64,000 nt of DNA from Augochlora pura (taxonomy: Eukaryota; Arthropoda; Insecta; Hymenoptera; Halictidae), in NCBI RefSeq assembly GCF_028453695.1, contig NC_135781.1, forward strand, positions 10,167,640 through 10,231,639. Reading direction: 5' to 3'. The stretch's first letter is position 1; each line of letters begins with the position of its first letter. This document shows, one piece after another, positions 1 to 11,984 of the stretch. The position numbers were made by a program, and so were the translations under genes. The notes under the pieces are model-generated. The model had not been told where the DNA came from, searched no databases, and was given only the letters and a program-made list of their open reading frames with translations.

Positions 1-2045
1 TCGTGTGCGTGCAAATGACATACGCACTACGCTACGCGTAACTCGAGTGCAGATATAAAACCGTCAGCAATGATTTGCTTCGCTTTGTAGCGTGATATCT
101 AACGTATACATTTACATCTATTTTACTTTCTTGTTTTTTTGTTTTATTTTGTTTCGTTCGTATATATATTGTTTTTATTGTATTCATTCGATTTTGTTTG
201 TATTTATTTATTATTTCTGTCACATAAGAAGTCCACGATTTGTTCCTAATGAAAATCAGCGAGAATAATGAGACTTAATCGTTTCTTTTTTTTTCTTTTT
301 TTAAATCTTCGCGTTTCATATAACAGCAAAATTATCTTATATTGAAAAAAAAGTATTCAGTGTCAGTGCTTTAATGTCAACTTTTCTATAGTATTTGTTG
401 TGGATCGCAAGCTGAGAATTAATTACAACACAATTTATAATTACATCGCGTCTACAATGATGTCAAACTAGCGCGTACAAAACTTTTTAATTATTGAAAT
501 TATTATGGAAAAGCTTTTATGGAGGATTTAACTAGTAATTTTGTTTCATTGGATATAGGCTTGTTATTTTTATGAAGCAATATAAAACAGCTGTTCATAG
601 GTGTTCCATAATCCTAGCATCAATTAAGCACGTTGACGATTCGATTGGTGACACTCTGATAAAAATAACGCAATCGTTGCTTCATCGTACCTTTCAATTA
701 CGTGGTTAAACGGCCGGGTACATACAATAAAAGTTGCAGCACTCTTTCACACTTTGTGCGTCGGAAATGCCACGTTCATTGTTCTCCAAACAAGCAGTTA
801 AATCTTTGGGAGATAAAGTACATTGAATTGTAGCATATTTTAACAAAACCTTTCGCTTTGAAAGATTCGATTCCGTAAATTATTATATCAATGGCGAAGT
901 TGACATTTATTAATAAAACAGGGAACAACATAGTGCAAATACAAATTGCTGAATTCATATTTGAACTCAAATTCACCGAATCTGAATATTATAGAAAAAA
1001 GAGGGAATAGAGGAATATATAAAGCTTTCAGTTAATAAACGACGAGTTTGCTTTATTTCATTTCATTCGTTCACGTCGTTGGCAAGTGGATCTTTGAAAT
1101 AGTTTAATTAAAATTCAGTTCTTCATAGAATGCGCAGACTATTGAGCTTGAAATTTATATGAAACGATATTATTAATAATAATAATAATTTATTCACGTA
1201 TACGGAAAAGGCTTTTAGTTACAAATAAAGAGATTTTGTATAATCATCGCACGAATAAAAGAAAAGTAAAAGTAAGAATGTCCATATATATGATATAATA
1301 CAATAAATAAATAGTATACATACAATATTATTATAGTAGGTACAATGAATATGTATAGTACAGTAAATCTAATCAATTTTATTTAGATTAGAAGATTTTA
1401 TTTAGAGATTAAAATGAGGATACAAAAGAAAAATGGCTAAAACAGAGCGAAAAATTGCGGAGCAGTACTTTCAAATAATTTCGATGATATTCTCTTCTGA
1501 AATAGAATAATTGATAGTATCGATTCTTGATCGATCAGCACGAAGATATTTCTACTTCTTGCGACAGACGAAGAAATCTGTGTTGCGCGAGAACTCGCAA
1601 TCTGTCCGCGATAGTCGCATCGATTTTCTGGAAACTGATGTAATCAGTTGCGCGAGTAATAATAAACCGGGGACAGTTGCATGAATTTAAAATTGTTGAA
1701 AAAGGTCAACCGTTATCGTTTGTACGCGGTCGGATCGATCCAAGCTAAATGTATCGAGTTCCATCTACAAAACGGACACACAGGGAATCGTTCGCCGCGC
1801 GAAACTATCGAGCTGGGATCTGTACGACGACGTCCACGATCCGAACGGACACGTCCATCGTAGCCGTGCTACCCTTGAAGTGGTTAACGTTCGAAGCAAT
1901 AAAAGGGGGGAACCGAACAGTTAATTTTTTTTATTAGCAACCACATAAAACAGAAGCGGCATGGTGGGGTGTGTATGTCTCCGGTTGTAACGTCCGACTT
2001 CACTTCGTTCGTGAGATCGACAGTTCGGTAGAGGGAGACGCGCGA

Positions 2046-2048
<3 letters not shown>
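1..2048. other. Gene-less AT-rich stretch
   Basis: No reading frame longer than about 66 residues occurs here and none resembles a known protein. The sequence is AT-rich with short poly-T runs and an (AAT)n run near 1170-1190. It reads as intergenic or intronic DNA. I see no RNA gene or transposon with recognisable ends. Confidence 0.6.

Positions 2049-2087
<39 letters not shown>
2049..2087 (+). repeat. (GA)n microsatellite
   Basis: An almost pure GA dinucleotide run of about 39 bases. It produces several low-complexity Ser/Leu or Arg/Glu reading frames on both strands, which are artefacts. (GA)n is a binding target for GAGA-type factors in insects, but nothing here shows such use. Confidence 0.9.
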
Positions 2088-2090
<3 letters not shown>

Positions 2091-3077
2091 TTGAACGTGC
2101 TGGAGGTGAGAGGTGGGGCAAGGATCGGGGGAAGGATGAAAGCGAAGTGTAGTAGAAGAGAGGAGAGGAAAAGAAAAGGAGGGGAAAGGTTCAAGCACCA
2201 TTTAACCGATCTCTGAATCATCGTTAAGCGACCGTTACACGACGGCTCGTTAAATCGTATCGTAATGTGGGTGGGTCAGATGATTCGCACGGTCGAAACA
2301 GTAACGTTTATAGAACTGTTTCGCCGATGGTGGATCTCCTTATCGGAAATATGCTCGCTAGAAATCATGTCCGGCACGGCTCGATGCACCGTAGGCTCCC
2401 ATGCCTCGAAATAGCTTGAAACTAATTGATTCGCGTTCATCTCTTTGATAAAAACAGCTTGTCCTATGATTCCTTTGATAGCTCGCGCTAATTGCAACTT
2501 CCTTGTCGTTGATAGTCTATATTTATTGTTACAAGTTACTAGAAGATAAAACATCAATTCTCGTGGTATATTATCTCTTTGAGAACGAGTGTCGACACAC
2601 CGACATCAGAATTGTACATCGTATTTCAGAAGTTGCAAGAATATAATTTCATGATGTACGTAACGAAAAGCAAGATGTATTATTCATTCCTCCAATTATT
2701 TAAGTCTACGATGCGTAATCTAGTTCACTGAGAAAAATACTTTTCAATACTATAACCATGCTGTTTTCCTTATTTATGACTCGCGTTTGTATTCCGTCGG
2801 ACATAGTGATCCGACGAACAGCAGTTGACATTTCATATTTAATTCAAGATTTATTTATTTAATACAATATTTCATGTGTAAGAAAAATTGTGTTTATACA
2901 CTGCATATGACAGTTTTCAGATACGCAGATATTGTATTAAGTGTACAAGTGAAGGAAATATTTTAAAACATGAGAGTTTGACAAAATTGTTGCAAGAAAA
3001 TGAGCTTCAAACGTTGATAAATGTCGAAAGAGGTCTCACAAATTTCATGTTTGTTATAAAGGATTGTTTTGTTGATC
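2088..3077. other. Non-coding stretch
   Basis: No supported gene. Reading frames in 2276-2557 (minus) and 2888-3172 (plus) are short, without recognisable motifs, and the second runs into the MITE that follows. Confidence 0.5.
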
Positions 3078-3325
3078 TTAACCTTTTAGATACTACGCGC
3101 CACTATAGTGGCTTTCGCGAATGGCTCGTGCTTTACTCAATTGTTTTATTATTTATTAAAGCAAACAATTAAAGTGAAAGTGTGTATATACAATATATTA
3201 AGAAAAGAATATATGTTATTAGTACTATATATATATATCCGGGAAAAATATATATTAAGAGAAAATCGTAATTTAATTACGAAAAACTTTATTTGCGCAA
3301 AATCCTGCCGTATCTAAAAGGTTAA
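3078..3325. mobile_element. piggyBac-like MITE with TTAA target duplications
   Basis: The element is bounded by perfect 16-bp inverted repeats, TTAACCTTTTAGATAC at 3078-3093 and its reverse complement at 3310-3325. The outermost TTAA at each side (3078-3081 and 3322-3325) is the target site duplication expected of piggyBac transposition. The adjacent CCT(T) terminus also fits piggyBac termini. The 248-bp body is AT-rich, contains (TA)n, and has no transposase, so it is non-autonomous. It lies only about 20 bp from the target duplication of the retrotransposon fragment downstream. Confidence 0.75.
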
Positions 3326-3345
3326 CAGAGAACAGTCGAGCAATC

Positions 3346-3359
3346 AGACTCGTAAAATG
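3346..3359 (+). repeat. Target site duplication, left copy (LINE)
   Basis: The 14-base word AGACTCGTAAAATG occurs here and again at 3942-3955, directly flanking the retrotransposon fragment and its A-rich tail. This is a direct footprint of target-primed reverse transcription. Confidence 0.85.
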
Positions 3360-3941
3360 CCACACACGCACCCTCTTTACACTCTTTAAAAATCCCTTTT
3401 TCGGATTTTAAAGAAACGTTTAAATCTACTTCAATTAAAAATACTAATAACATTTTGATCACTCAAGGTAAATTTAAGGGTATCGATTATTTCAAACATT
3501 TTTGTAATAAGAGAGCGAAACCGTGGTTTACTGGGAAAAAACTGCAACGTGAGGTCATAACAACGATCAATAGATGCAGATCTGGTCATTACAGCCTCGC
3601 CTACTCACTGTCTAAAATAAATATAACGGATGATCCAAGTTGTTCTTGCGGATATGAGATTCAGGACGTAAACCATATATTATGGCAATGCCCATTATTA
3701 GATAACCAAAGGGTCAAATTAATAGATAAATTAGGAAAACAAGGTTTTTTTCTCCCACTGTCGACCAATGTCATTCTTCATAATCCTACGGCAATTATAT
3801 GTAATAGCGTTTACTCCTTTCTAAAAGAATGTAACCTATTGTTATAAGAAAACCTTTGTATACACGTCGCACAATAACTTCCTCTTGGAAGTTAAATTTG
3901 CGTTAATAATATAAAAAAAAAAAAAAAGAAAAAAAAAAAAA
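3360..3941 (+). mobile_element. 5'-truncated non-LTR retrotransposon (LINE) with A-rich tail
   Basis: A 582-bp insertion lies between 14-bp direct repeats. It contains the last part of an ORF2, a short 3' UTR of about 65 bases, and an A-rich tail (about 3912-3941) interrupted by one G. The coding frame is open from the very first bases of the insertion, as expected for 5' truncation during reverse transcription. The encoded Cys/His motif and layout suit the R1/I/jockey-type groups; the exact clade cannot be assigned by eye. The intact frame and exact target duplication suggest a fairly recent insertion. Confidence 0.85.
3362..3847 (+). pseudogene. C-terminal fragment of LINE ORF2 (post-RNase H zinc-knuckle region)
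   Basis: The frame is open from the 5' boundary of the insertion to TAA at 3845-3847, about 161 codons with no internal stop. No genuine start exists because the 5' end is truncated. It begins in the linker that follows the RNase H domain in these elements (an IPFSDFK-like segment). It then shows the typical terminal motif of insect LINE ORF2 proteins: an R-x-RSGHYSL segment followed by C-x-CG, then an H and HILWQCP, a putative CCHC zinc knuckle. The reverse transcriptase and endonuclease parts are absent, so it is a dead fragment. The likely original role is nucleic-acid binding during target-primed reverse transcription. Confidence 0.8.
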
Positions 3942-3955
3942 AGACTCGTAAAATG
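3942..3955 (+). repeat. Target site duplication, right copy (LINE)
   Basis: The second copy of AGACTCGTAAAATG immediately follows the A-rich tail of the LINE fragment. It matches the copy at 3346-3359 without a mismatch. Confidence 0.85.
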
Positions 3956-5889
3956 ACTGTCTTAGCGCGATACCAAAAGTCGTCATAAATACGCGACAAT
4001 GGCAGCTCGGAAGATCCTCGAGAGAAAATAAAGCAGCTTGTTTTTCTTGCCCTCGACGTAAAGGGAACTTGAACGAAAGCGAGTCGTCCGCATGAACCTC
4101 CGCAGTCCGCGGAGACAATTAATGTACGCCGATCTCTCGCATATTTCCTTTACGTTCCTGCCGAGTAAATAATCCTTGACTCTTGACACAGTTGAAAGCA
4201 AGAGGCAATTGTGTCTGGTACAGTTTTTTGCCGGAACTGTGCGCGCTTCAAGCAAATCGCTTCCCCGAGATCCGCGTGTGCACGTTGTACAAGTACTATT
4301 CGGAAATTGAAGCGATACGCGATGATATTGATTTTCAATTGGGTTCCAATTAAATTGCTAATTTCCGGAATTTGATAAAGGCGCATATCCGCAATGACTT
4401 CGGGCATATTATTCGAAAGTCATAAATTTCCGCGGCTACGAAACCCGGGGTGCACGCACTGCCGGCGTATTCAGTTTTAAACGTATTCCAGGCTGAAAAA
4501 CAATTTAAATTATATTTTGATTTAACGAAACCAACGAAGAATATATTCGAATACGAATACGTGATCCTATAATTGGGAAAAATACCGAACGCTCAGCAGC
4601 TACATAATAAAAATATAAATATTATTTTCCTTCGTGTTTCATAGTTTCGATACCATTCGCCTTATACATATAGCTATCATAGTAAATTAATTGTTTGAAG
4701 CGAAAGGAAAGTTTTAGCTGAAATTTTAAATGTTTGTCGAGCTTTTTAGAATTTAATCGAAATGACGAATGGCCATGATTTGCATCAAAAATTTCATTAA
4801 TAAGAAAAAGACAATGCTCGCAGTTTGTGTAAATTGCTTTAGCAAGATGATGATCGTTAAAAACCGCTGTTGTCGGTTCGCTTAAATGTATTTATAAACA
4901 TAAATACATATTATTATAAATAAATTCTTCAATTATTGTAATTAATATATTCTTAACACTTGGGAATATATGCATGTGTTCGTTTGAATATATTCATGCG
5001 TCACTTAATTTGCAATAGTCTGCGGAAATTAATGCAATATGCATGCGACAGCAGCGTACTCTCCACAATGTGTTACTATTATTAGCCTGCGGCTTTTACG
5101 CGTGTACGACAGAAATCAACGTGGAAAATTCGAAACAATGGAGAAATTCAAAGAACCCCAAAAATATCTATACATAATACATTTCTGTATTCCCTACAAA
5201 ATCTGCAATGAAACAAAAAAGTTTGTTTGCAGCAGGAGAGCAAGCAGTTACCACTAAGCCTACACGGCATTAAAAATAGATAACGCGCGTCGCTTTACAA
5301 CGATAACAATTTATTTTATCGTACACTCGCATTAAGAAAATTATTCTGACCGGCACGATAAATTCAGGGTTCACTTTTTGACTCTAAGTCACCGCTAAAA
5401 ATTGTTACATCACATTCGAAAATAATTTAAAACACTGTTGTACGAGACTTGAGTTATTACGAGCGAAGTTTATTATTTTTACAATTTTCGATATAATTTT
5501 TTTATTTGAATCAGGGACGAATGTAACAGTTATGTACATTAGTAAATGCGCATTATATAAAACGGAAATATTCGGAAAAGCTATTTTGGACTTAGAGTTA
5601 AAATCGCTTCGGTATTTTAGGATTAAATTCTCAAAAGAAATTCGTCCGACTGTCGTCGCAGCGTGAACCTTGCTCTATTTACAAAAAGTAAATGAAACAG
5701 ATTCAATTCGGAATGTCGCCGGGCAGTTTTATATGTATATGTAGATAGAAATGACACGTGACGTATTTGTCATTCGATAAAGGCGCGGTGGCGCACGTAG
5801 TCGTGGAAATATCGCTAATAAAAATAGACGAGACAGCGACGAGTTAAACGTGACGTTCGACTGAAAAATTAGTACTCCGTCGATCCAAC
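3956..5889. other. Non-coding stretch
   Basis: No supported gene; the longest frames are below 91 residues and lack recognisable motifs. AT-rich from 4480 to 5600, with short (TAAA)-type runs near 4890-4930. Confidence 0.5.
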
Positions 5890-6178
5890 AGACAAAGAAC
5901 GAGAGGGAGAGGGTGGGGGTGTTATCGAATGCACAACAGAATCGGAAAGAGAAAGATAGAGGCCGGCCCATCGGCTCGTGCTCAGAGAAGGTTGCGCGTG
6001 AGTTATCGAAAGAGGATCGGGATTGGAGCTGGAATCGATTTTCCGTATCGCGTGGCGTTACAGCGACCTTCCGGCATCGCAAAGTTCGCCGGGTACAGTG
6101 ACCCCTGGCACATTCAGCGCACAGCCGGTGCTCGGCGTCGTAAACCATTCCACGGCGAAACGAGCGCCACTTCCGGAA

Positions 6179-6256
6179 AGCTTCGCTCTCTCGCTCTCTC
6201 GCTCTCTCGCTCTCTCGCTCTCGCGCTCTCGCGCTCTCGCTCTCGCTCTCTCGCTC
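6179..6256 (+). repeat. (TCGCTC)n / CT-rich microsatellite
   Basis: About 78 bases of alternating CT and CG-containing hexamers such as TCGCTC. It is the one long pyrimidine-rich-on-plus microsatellite in the window. Its reverse strand is GAGAGCGA-type. Confidence 0.85.
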
Positions 6257-6270
6257 CCGTGTGCTGCTCT

Positions 6271-6330
6271 CCGCTGTTCTGCGGCTGTTCCGTGCTGTTC
6301 CACGCTGTTCCATCCTGTTCCGTGCTGTGA
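6271..6330 (+). repeat. 10-bp periodic tandem array, CTGTTC core
   Basis: Six consecutive 10-bp units share a (G/C)CTGTTC core, for example GCGGCTGTTC, CGTGCTGTTC and CACGCTGTTC. The period is exact, about one DNA helical turn. The first and last units are degenerate. Confidence 0.8.
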
Positions 6331-7108
6331 GCTGTGTCGAGAGCGCTGCTGAGAGCGTGGCGAGCTGAGACGAACCGTGCGCTGAGGCCAGGCGAGCCGA
6401 GGCGTCTTGCTCGCGCCGAGCTCGACGACGCGGAAACCGTGCACCGAACTCGCCGATCTTATCTCCGACGGTTCTCACGGTCGAGAAATGTTTTCAGGTT
6501 ACCGGCGATTAATTTTCAAATGCCTAGAAGACTCGCGGAATTGCCGCCTGCTACTCGGGAACGCTACGAGTCTATTTAGCGGCGATCCCGCGGCTCCCTG
6601 CTACTTCTCCGTCTCGGAGAAATAGTTTTTGGTAGTTTAACGCTGTCTGAGATTTATTATCAAGTTTAGATGAAACACGTTACGCATTTTACTTCTTATC
6701 CAAATCGCACGCTATACGAGAACGCACTAAGCCCTTTACACAATTTAACGAGACTGCACACGTGATGGGATTTCTAGTAATAACCGATTCAGTATGAAAG
6801 TTATTCTGCTTCTCTATGTCGAAATTGAACGCGTTCACTTCTCATAAATATTTCAACACTGATGAACGAAAAAACGTTTGAGGAATCGTGTAATATTTTA
6901 TTCCGGAAATGTACTTTATCCTTGACCTAACATTTTTTGGAGTCATCTTATAAAAAAAGAAATATGTACGTTACATTATTGTAAAGTCACAGTGCACCTT
7001 TAATTCATTGTTAGACATAGGCAACTAATATTCCCGTAATATTTATGCTTCAGCTATAGTATTCATTTATCCTGTTTATACAAAATTCTATAACATATAG
7101 TGTATATA

Positions 7109-7334
7109 TTGGGTTGTTCGGAAAGTAATTTCGTTTTTCCCAAGAAAAGACTTAATTTTTTCACAGCCAACTTCACGCTTAAACTGCATAATCATTATAT
7201 AATTGGACAACTGATGTAGTAAGTCTTGTTTGCTAAAAATTTTGTTTAATTCTTTACAATAGATTTTGTTTAGTAATCTATTGTGTTTCATTTCCACCAA
7301 GAAAAAAAACGAAACGACTTTCCGAACAACCTAA
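7109..7334. mobile_element. mariner-type MITE
   Basis: Inverted termini begin TTGGGTTGTTCGGAAAGT at 7109 and TTAGGTTGTTCGGAAAGT on the reverse strand from 7334. They are flanked by TA at 7107-7108 and 7335-7336. The TTRGGTTGTTCGGAAAG terminus plus TA duplication is characteristic of insect mariner elements. The 226-bp body is far too short for a transposase, so this is a deletion derivative. A sub-hairpin with arms CAATAGATT and AATCTATTG lies at about 7257-7284. A minus-strand frame of 70 residues overlaps it without recognisable transposase motifs. Confidence 0.85.
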
Positions 7335-7336
7335 TA

Positions 7337-10187
7337 GATCCCACAAGGTTCTAATAAATGCAATAGAAGTGATATTCCTAGGAACCATTTAAGTTCTTTT
7401 AAAAGTAGATATGTTCCTTGAAAATATGTTTCTACAGGGAATTGAAAGGAACTGCGAGCATGTCCGAGCGACGATACGGCCGCGTTCATAAAAAACAAAT
7501 GATGAAAATTCCGTGGCAGGATCAGCGAATGCATACGTGTAGGAAATTTACATTTTAATTTTTCTGTTGAAAAGTAAAAAAAAAAGAGGAAACTTGACCT
7601 GAAAATGAAAAGAACTGGAACGATCCCGAGAAATAGGTTCATAGAATTAATTCGACGGCGAACGTTTAAAATATGCTCGGAAAGGTATTTCAGAGGTAAA
7701 TTAAAACGTTCCGACGATCAGATATACTCTTTCGTGGAAGCAATAAATGCTTGAAACAACGTGCAAAGTAAAAAGAGGGGAGTCCTCTTTGCGGTTTCGT
7801 ACGAAAAAGTTTCCGGACAAGTATTTCTCCGTTATATGGGAACGATGGAAATAAAAGTTCCTAGCCGTCGTTCAAATTTCTAAAATAAAAACTTCCGTGT
7901 CATAATCGGATAGCTCATCTCCATCACGGCGTATTTGTCAATATCATTCTGAAGCAATTATAACGCTCGTTACTTTCACGCTCGTTTATTTCAACCGCAA
8001 TCGTTCGAGATCTCGCTTGAGAGAAATACTAATTTGCATAAGTGCCGCAAACGTATAATAACAATGGTAACGATTATTAACGATGATAACAACGTAACAT
8101 ATAAAACTTTTACAAAAGTTTTACTTCCTAAAGTTTACAGCAATTGGTATGGAGATATATTTATAGGATTTGATTTAACTGGACGCACATTATGATCAAA
8201 ATCTGTTTAGAATTATTCGAATAATTTGAAATAGACAGAATAATTTATGACGAACATGGAATAATCATTAGTCTAACAAAATATTCTGTTAAAAATAGTA
8301 TTCTCTCGAATAATAAAATTAGGCAAATATTTTTTCGAAACAATTCCGTTGATGCCAATTCTGGTTAGAGTTAAAACAATTCTTTTAAATTCGCGACAGT
8401 ATTATTTTGATTTAAGATCATTTCTCGTAACAACATTCGTGAAACGATATTTTTGTTACGGCTTCGGCATCCAGCTAAATCATGATTATGCTAACGAAAG
8501 AACGGGCGAGTACGAATGACCATTAACGCGGACGTCGGGCTGGTAATTTGCTTAGGAGGATTATGAGCAAAAAGAAAAAAATGGTTCCATCTCATTGTGC
8601 TGGCGGGAAATTAAGTGATTTCCTCGATTGTTTCCGCTTCCGTCCAGACGCGGGCTACAGACGCGATCGATTCGGCTGCGAAACCCGTGCACCTAGGCGC
8701 GTGTAAATATTCACCTAACTGCCATGGTGCAGCTGCAAGGCTGCTGCGAACTTTATACATCGTTTTGCAACAATGACGACAGGATCGTTCGGTCTGCATT
8801 CTTCTTGCATTATTTCATCCGCGTCTCCCCCCTCCCCTCCCCCCCCCCCCCCTCCTCTTTCAGTTCGCCCCGAAATATTGCACAGCTGCAAAAACTCGTT
8901 GCAATTGATCCCGGCACCGGGTTGCCAACCGAATTCTTGCCCATACGGTGCACCGGTCAATTTTCGTTCATTACCAGCGACAATCGGGCTCGGTAGAAGT
9001 CGAAAGTGAACCTTGCGTTGCTGTTATTTTCAACAAGTATTATTTCTTGCTGAATTGTGACATCTCTTGACTAGCGAAATAGTTAGAGTTTTTAATAGTA
9101 TAAAATTTTAACAACTTAAAATCGTTGACTATTATTTATTATATACGAGTAATGAAATGTATTAATCATAACAAAGATACAACTAAAATAGTATAAAGAT
9201 AGTAAAAATAAAAAAAAATACATAGAAAGAGAAATAAAAATAAAATATTAATATACGTTTTTATAAAATATTCCCCTGGTTCATTGATTTCTCGCTAATC
9301 AACGCAAATTATTTACGATAAGTGAATATACATGTATATCCGTATATATAAATAAATGAAGTTAATTACTAAACAAAAAAAAAAAGGATGGTTTCACAGA
9401 CTGGCACACTTTCTTCGACCATAATAAAATCATTCCATCTCCTTGTCGATGGTATTAAGCCGTCTCAAACAATTTTTTCGCTGTTAATTATACTCGTATT
9501 TTTCTAACTTAATATTCTAATCAGGCCGAACAGTTTCTCCGCCGTTCCCAATCGATGTCTTAAATATCAAGTCGAATTTGTCTTGTTCTATCTTGGCTAG
9601 ATCAGCGACGCGAAGGCTAAACAACCAAAGCTGATTGGCAGGCGGTCGTATATCGGCATACGAACGGTCGTCGGCCAACCGGAACGTTCGTTAATGAAAT
9701 GGACGAGCGTGGATGAGCGAAAGAATTATGCGGGGATATGTCTACATGCTTGCCGTGATGCACTTGAGAAGGCGGCGATAGATTCCAGTAATGACATTGA
9801 AATTGCTAATGAACGTCGAAGCGAATTTCTAATTGCTTCCGCGCTCTGTATAACGAAGCAATTGATATTGCGTGCGATAATTCGGGATTCGCGCCCGGAT
9901 GAAAGGAACAGAATCCTCGATAACGTAACACGATTTTGAAGCCGCGTAATCATGCGTTCCTCTGTTTTCGAGTTTATCGTCGCTCGAACACTCGCTACGG
10001 GATTACATGCAACCGTTTTTTTTTCCCCAACACAACGGCGTTCGTCGATCAATTTCTTGCTGCTTTAGCGGGTTCTCGATTACATTGCAACTCACCGTCT
10101 AATATCCTTTTATTATATGTAGGCTGTAGTCGTCACGGCAGATTGCTGAAATAAAATAGAAGTATTACAAAAATAAATAAATTAAAA
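7337..10187. other. Non-coding stretch with a C-rich tract
   Basis: No supported gene. A short GC-rich patch at about 8590-8990 contains a C-rich tract (8827-8852, including 14 consecutive C). The other frames are short. 9060-9380 is very AT-rich with A-runs. A second CpG-containing patch lies at 9540-10080, without a coding signal. Confidence 0.5.
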
Positions 10188-10652
10188 GTGTTATTGTTGG
10201 ATACTTGTATCACCATTCGTTATATCGATGTTTTTAGATAAATCGATGAATCGTGGAATATTTATCTAATATGAATAGAAAACTATCATATTCAATGTCA
10301 CAATTTTGGAACGTCTATTTGAAATTCATGTTTCAAAATAGGTACATTAAACATGAAATAAGGGTGGAATCTGTTCTTTAAATCGGGATAATGAAAAACT
10401 TAGTATAGTAGGTAATATGAAGGAGTCTGTTCTTGCTTAAAAAAACACCTGGATTTGAATAAACATTATCTTAACATTTGACTCTTACGCAACAATACTT
10501 GCGCGTGTGAATATATAAAGAACAATCTTCAAAAATATAGACAAAACTTTTACATGCACTTTCATATGTTCCATCTATTTTACATTGTGTTATTTACGTT
10601 ACTGTATCAAGTAAGAGCCACAATTGTGGCAACGTTTCGTAATAGGTACTCT
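10188..10652 (+). repeat. Dispersed repeat, copy 1
   Basis: This region aligns, with interruptions, to 16024-16295 in the same orientation. Shared blocks include a start GTTGTTGGATA or close variant and AAATCGGGA(T/G)AATGAAAAA. Others are AATCTTCAAA(A/G)AT and a final CAAGTAAGAG(C/T)CAC..TTG followed by GGCA(A/G)CGTTTC(G/A)TAATA. Copy 1 carries about 190 extra bases. No terminal inverted repeats or coding capacity are visible, so the family is unknown. Confidence 0.65.
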
Positions 10653-11386
10653 TGCTTTAGAAGGGTACGAGATTTCTCTTTACACCGACATTCGTGAAAT
10701 ACGCGATGGATAGCTGTAATTGCAGAAAAATTCGCACCGTAATCGCAAGTAATCCACTTTTCGTTTCATTCGAAACCCGATCGAACTTTCCATATGGCAG
10801 GCGAATATTCGTACCATTCTCGTGAATTAGCTCACACTAATTACAATTTCCACGAACATGCACGTCTAGATATCGCACGCAGCACAGGGAATTAATTATG
10901 TCCATGTAATCGCAATCTAAACAATACCGAACGCGGTCGTTCGTTCGCGTGTTCAAAAATGGACTACGATTTCTCTGTATCGATGAGAAGTCCGCACCGA
11001 ATGGATCAGTATTAATTACTTAAAATTACTTAGCCGACAGTTTGTTGGCTGACTCCATTTTGCAGATGCAAAATCATGTAAATGGGATCTGTCCAAGAAA
11101 TTTCTTCCGCTCAAATCGCCACCGAAATGAGTTACTTTCGTTCACGGTTCGGACGAGATTACTTTAGAAAACTAGTTGGAAAAAGTTCGGAACGGCATCG
11201 TTCCCCGTGAAATTAACTAAAGCACGTATTCTCGAAGTGCTTAAGAAGGAGTTTCTTTTCGATGCTGAAAGACAATCGCTTCTTTTTGTAAAATCTTGCA
11301 GTTTAACACTGAAGCGCACCGCCTCGGTCAAAGTGAACTGTGGAGACTCTTTAATAGCAAATAATTTAATGGATTCCTTGGTTCAA
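10653..11386. other. Non-coding stretch before assembly gap
   Basis: No supported gene. The reading frame that begins at 11207 continues only because it crosses the run of N and cannot be interpreted. Confidence 0.5.
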
Positions 11387-11886
11387 NNNNNNNNNNNNNN
11401 NNNNNNNNNNNNNNNNNNNNNNNNNNNNNNNNNNNNNNNNNNNNNNNNNNNNNNNNNNNNNNNNNNNNNNNNNNNNNNNNNNNNNNNNNNNNNNNNNNNN
11501 NNNNNNNNNNNNNNNNNNNNNNNNNNNNNNNNNNNNNNNNNNNNNNNNNNNNNNNNNNNNNNNNNNNNNNNNNNNNNNNNNNNNNNNNNNNNNNNNNNNN
11601 NNNNNNNNNNNNNNNNNNNNNNNNNNNNNNNNNNNNNNNNNNNNNNNNNNNNNNNNNNNNNNNNNNNNNNNNNNNNNNNNNNNNNNNNNNNNNNNNNNNN
11701 NNNNNNNNNNNNNNNNNNNNNNNNNNNNNNNNNNNNNNNNNNNNNNNNNNNNNNNNNNNNNNNNNNNNNNNNNNNNNNNNNNNNNNNNNNNNNNNNNNNN
11801 NNNNNNNNNNNNNNNNNNNNNNNNNNNNNNNNNNNNNNNNNNNNNNNNNNNNNNNNNNNNNNNNNNNNNNNNNNNNNNNNNNNNNN
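11387..11886. other. Assembly gap (500 N)
   Basis: Exactly 500 undetermined bases, probably a placeholder length. Apparent reading frames across it are meaningless. Confidence 0.98.
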
Positions 11887-11984
11887 GGTGTACTCGCACA
11901 TCTGGATAAACGTGGCAAAAATTGGTTTGACTTCGAATCGTGACAAGTTATCCCTACTAAAAGTTAAACCTACGCATTTTAGAA

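Larger units (their letters stand above)
5890..6640 (+). promoter_or_regulatory. GC- and CpG-rich patch, candidate promoter or 5' untranslated exon
   Basis: The base composition switches sharply from AT-rich flanks to a GC/CpG-rich block with a long CT-rich tract (6179-6256), a 10-bp periodic array (6271-6330) and many CpG dinucleotides. A possible splice donor (CAG followed by GTTACC, junction at 6497/6498) sits near the downstream edge. Such patches in insect genomes often mark a housekeeping-type promoter with a 5' non-coding exon, and brat downstream on + is the only candidate gene. The assignment is inference. The 249-residue minus-strand frame across it is low-complexity Arg/Glu/Ser and is not a gene. 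Confidence 0.35.

Noticed and set aside
5729..6478. 249-residue minus-strand reading frame
   Set aside because: It is built from the CT-rich microsatellite and CpG-rich flanks, giving Arg/Glu/Ser low complexity. There is no domain, and it overlaps frames on both strands.
10440..10520. TTAACATTTGACTC word resembling the end of the MITE at 61440
   Set aside because: No matching inverted end with TTAA was found nearby, so it cannot be called an element.
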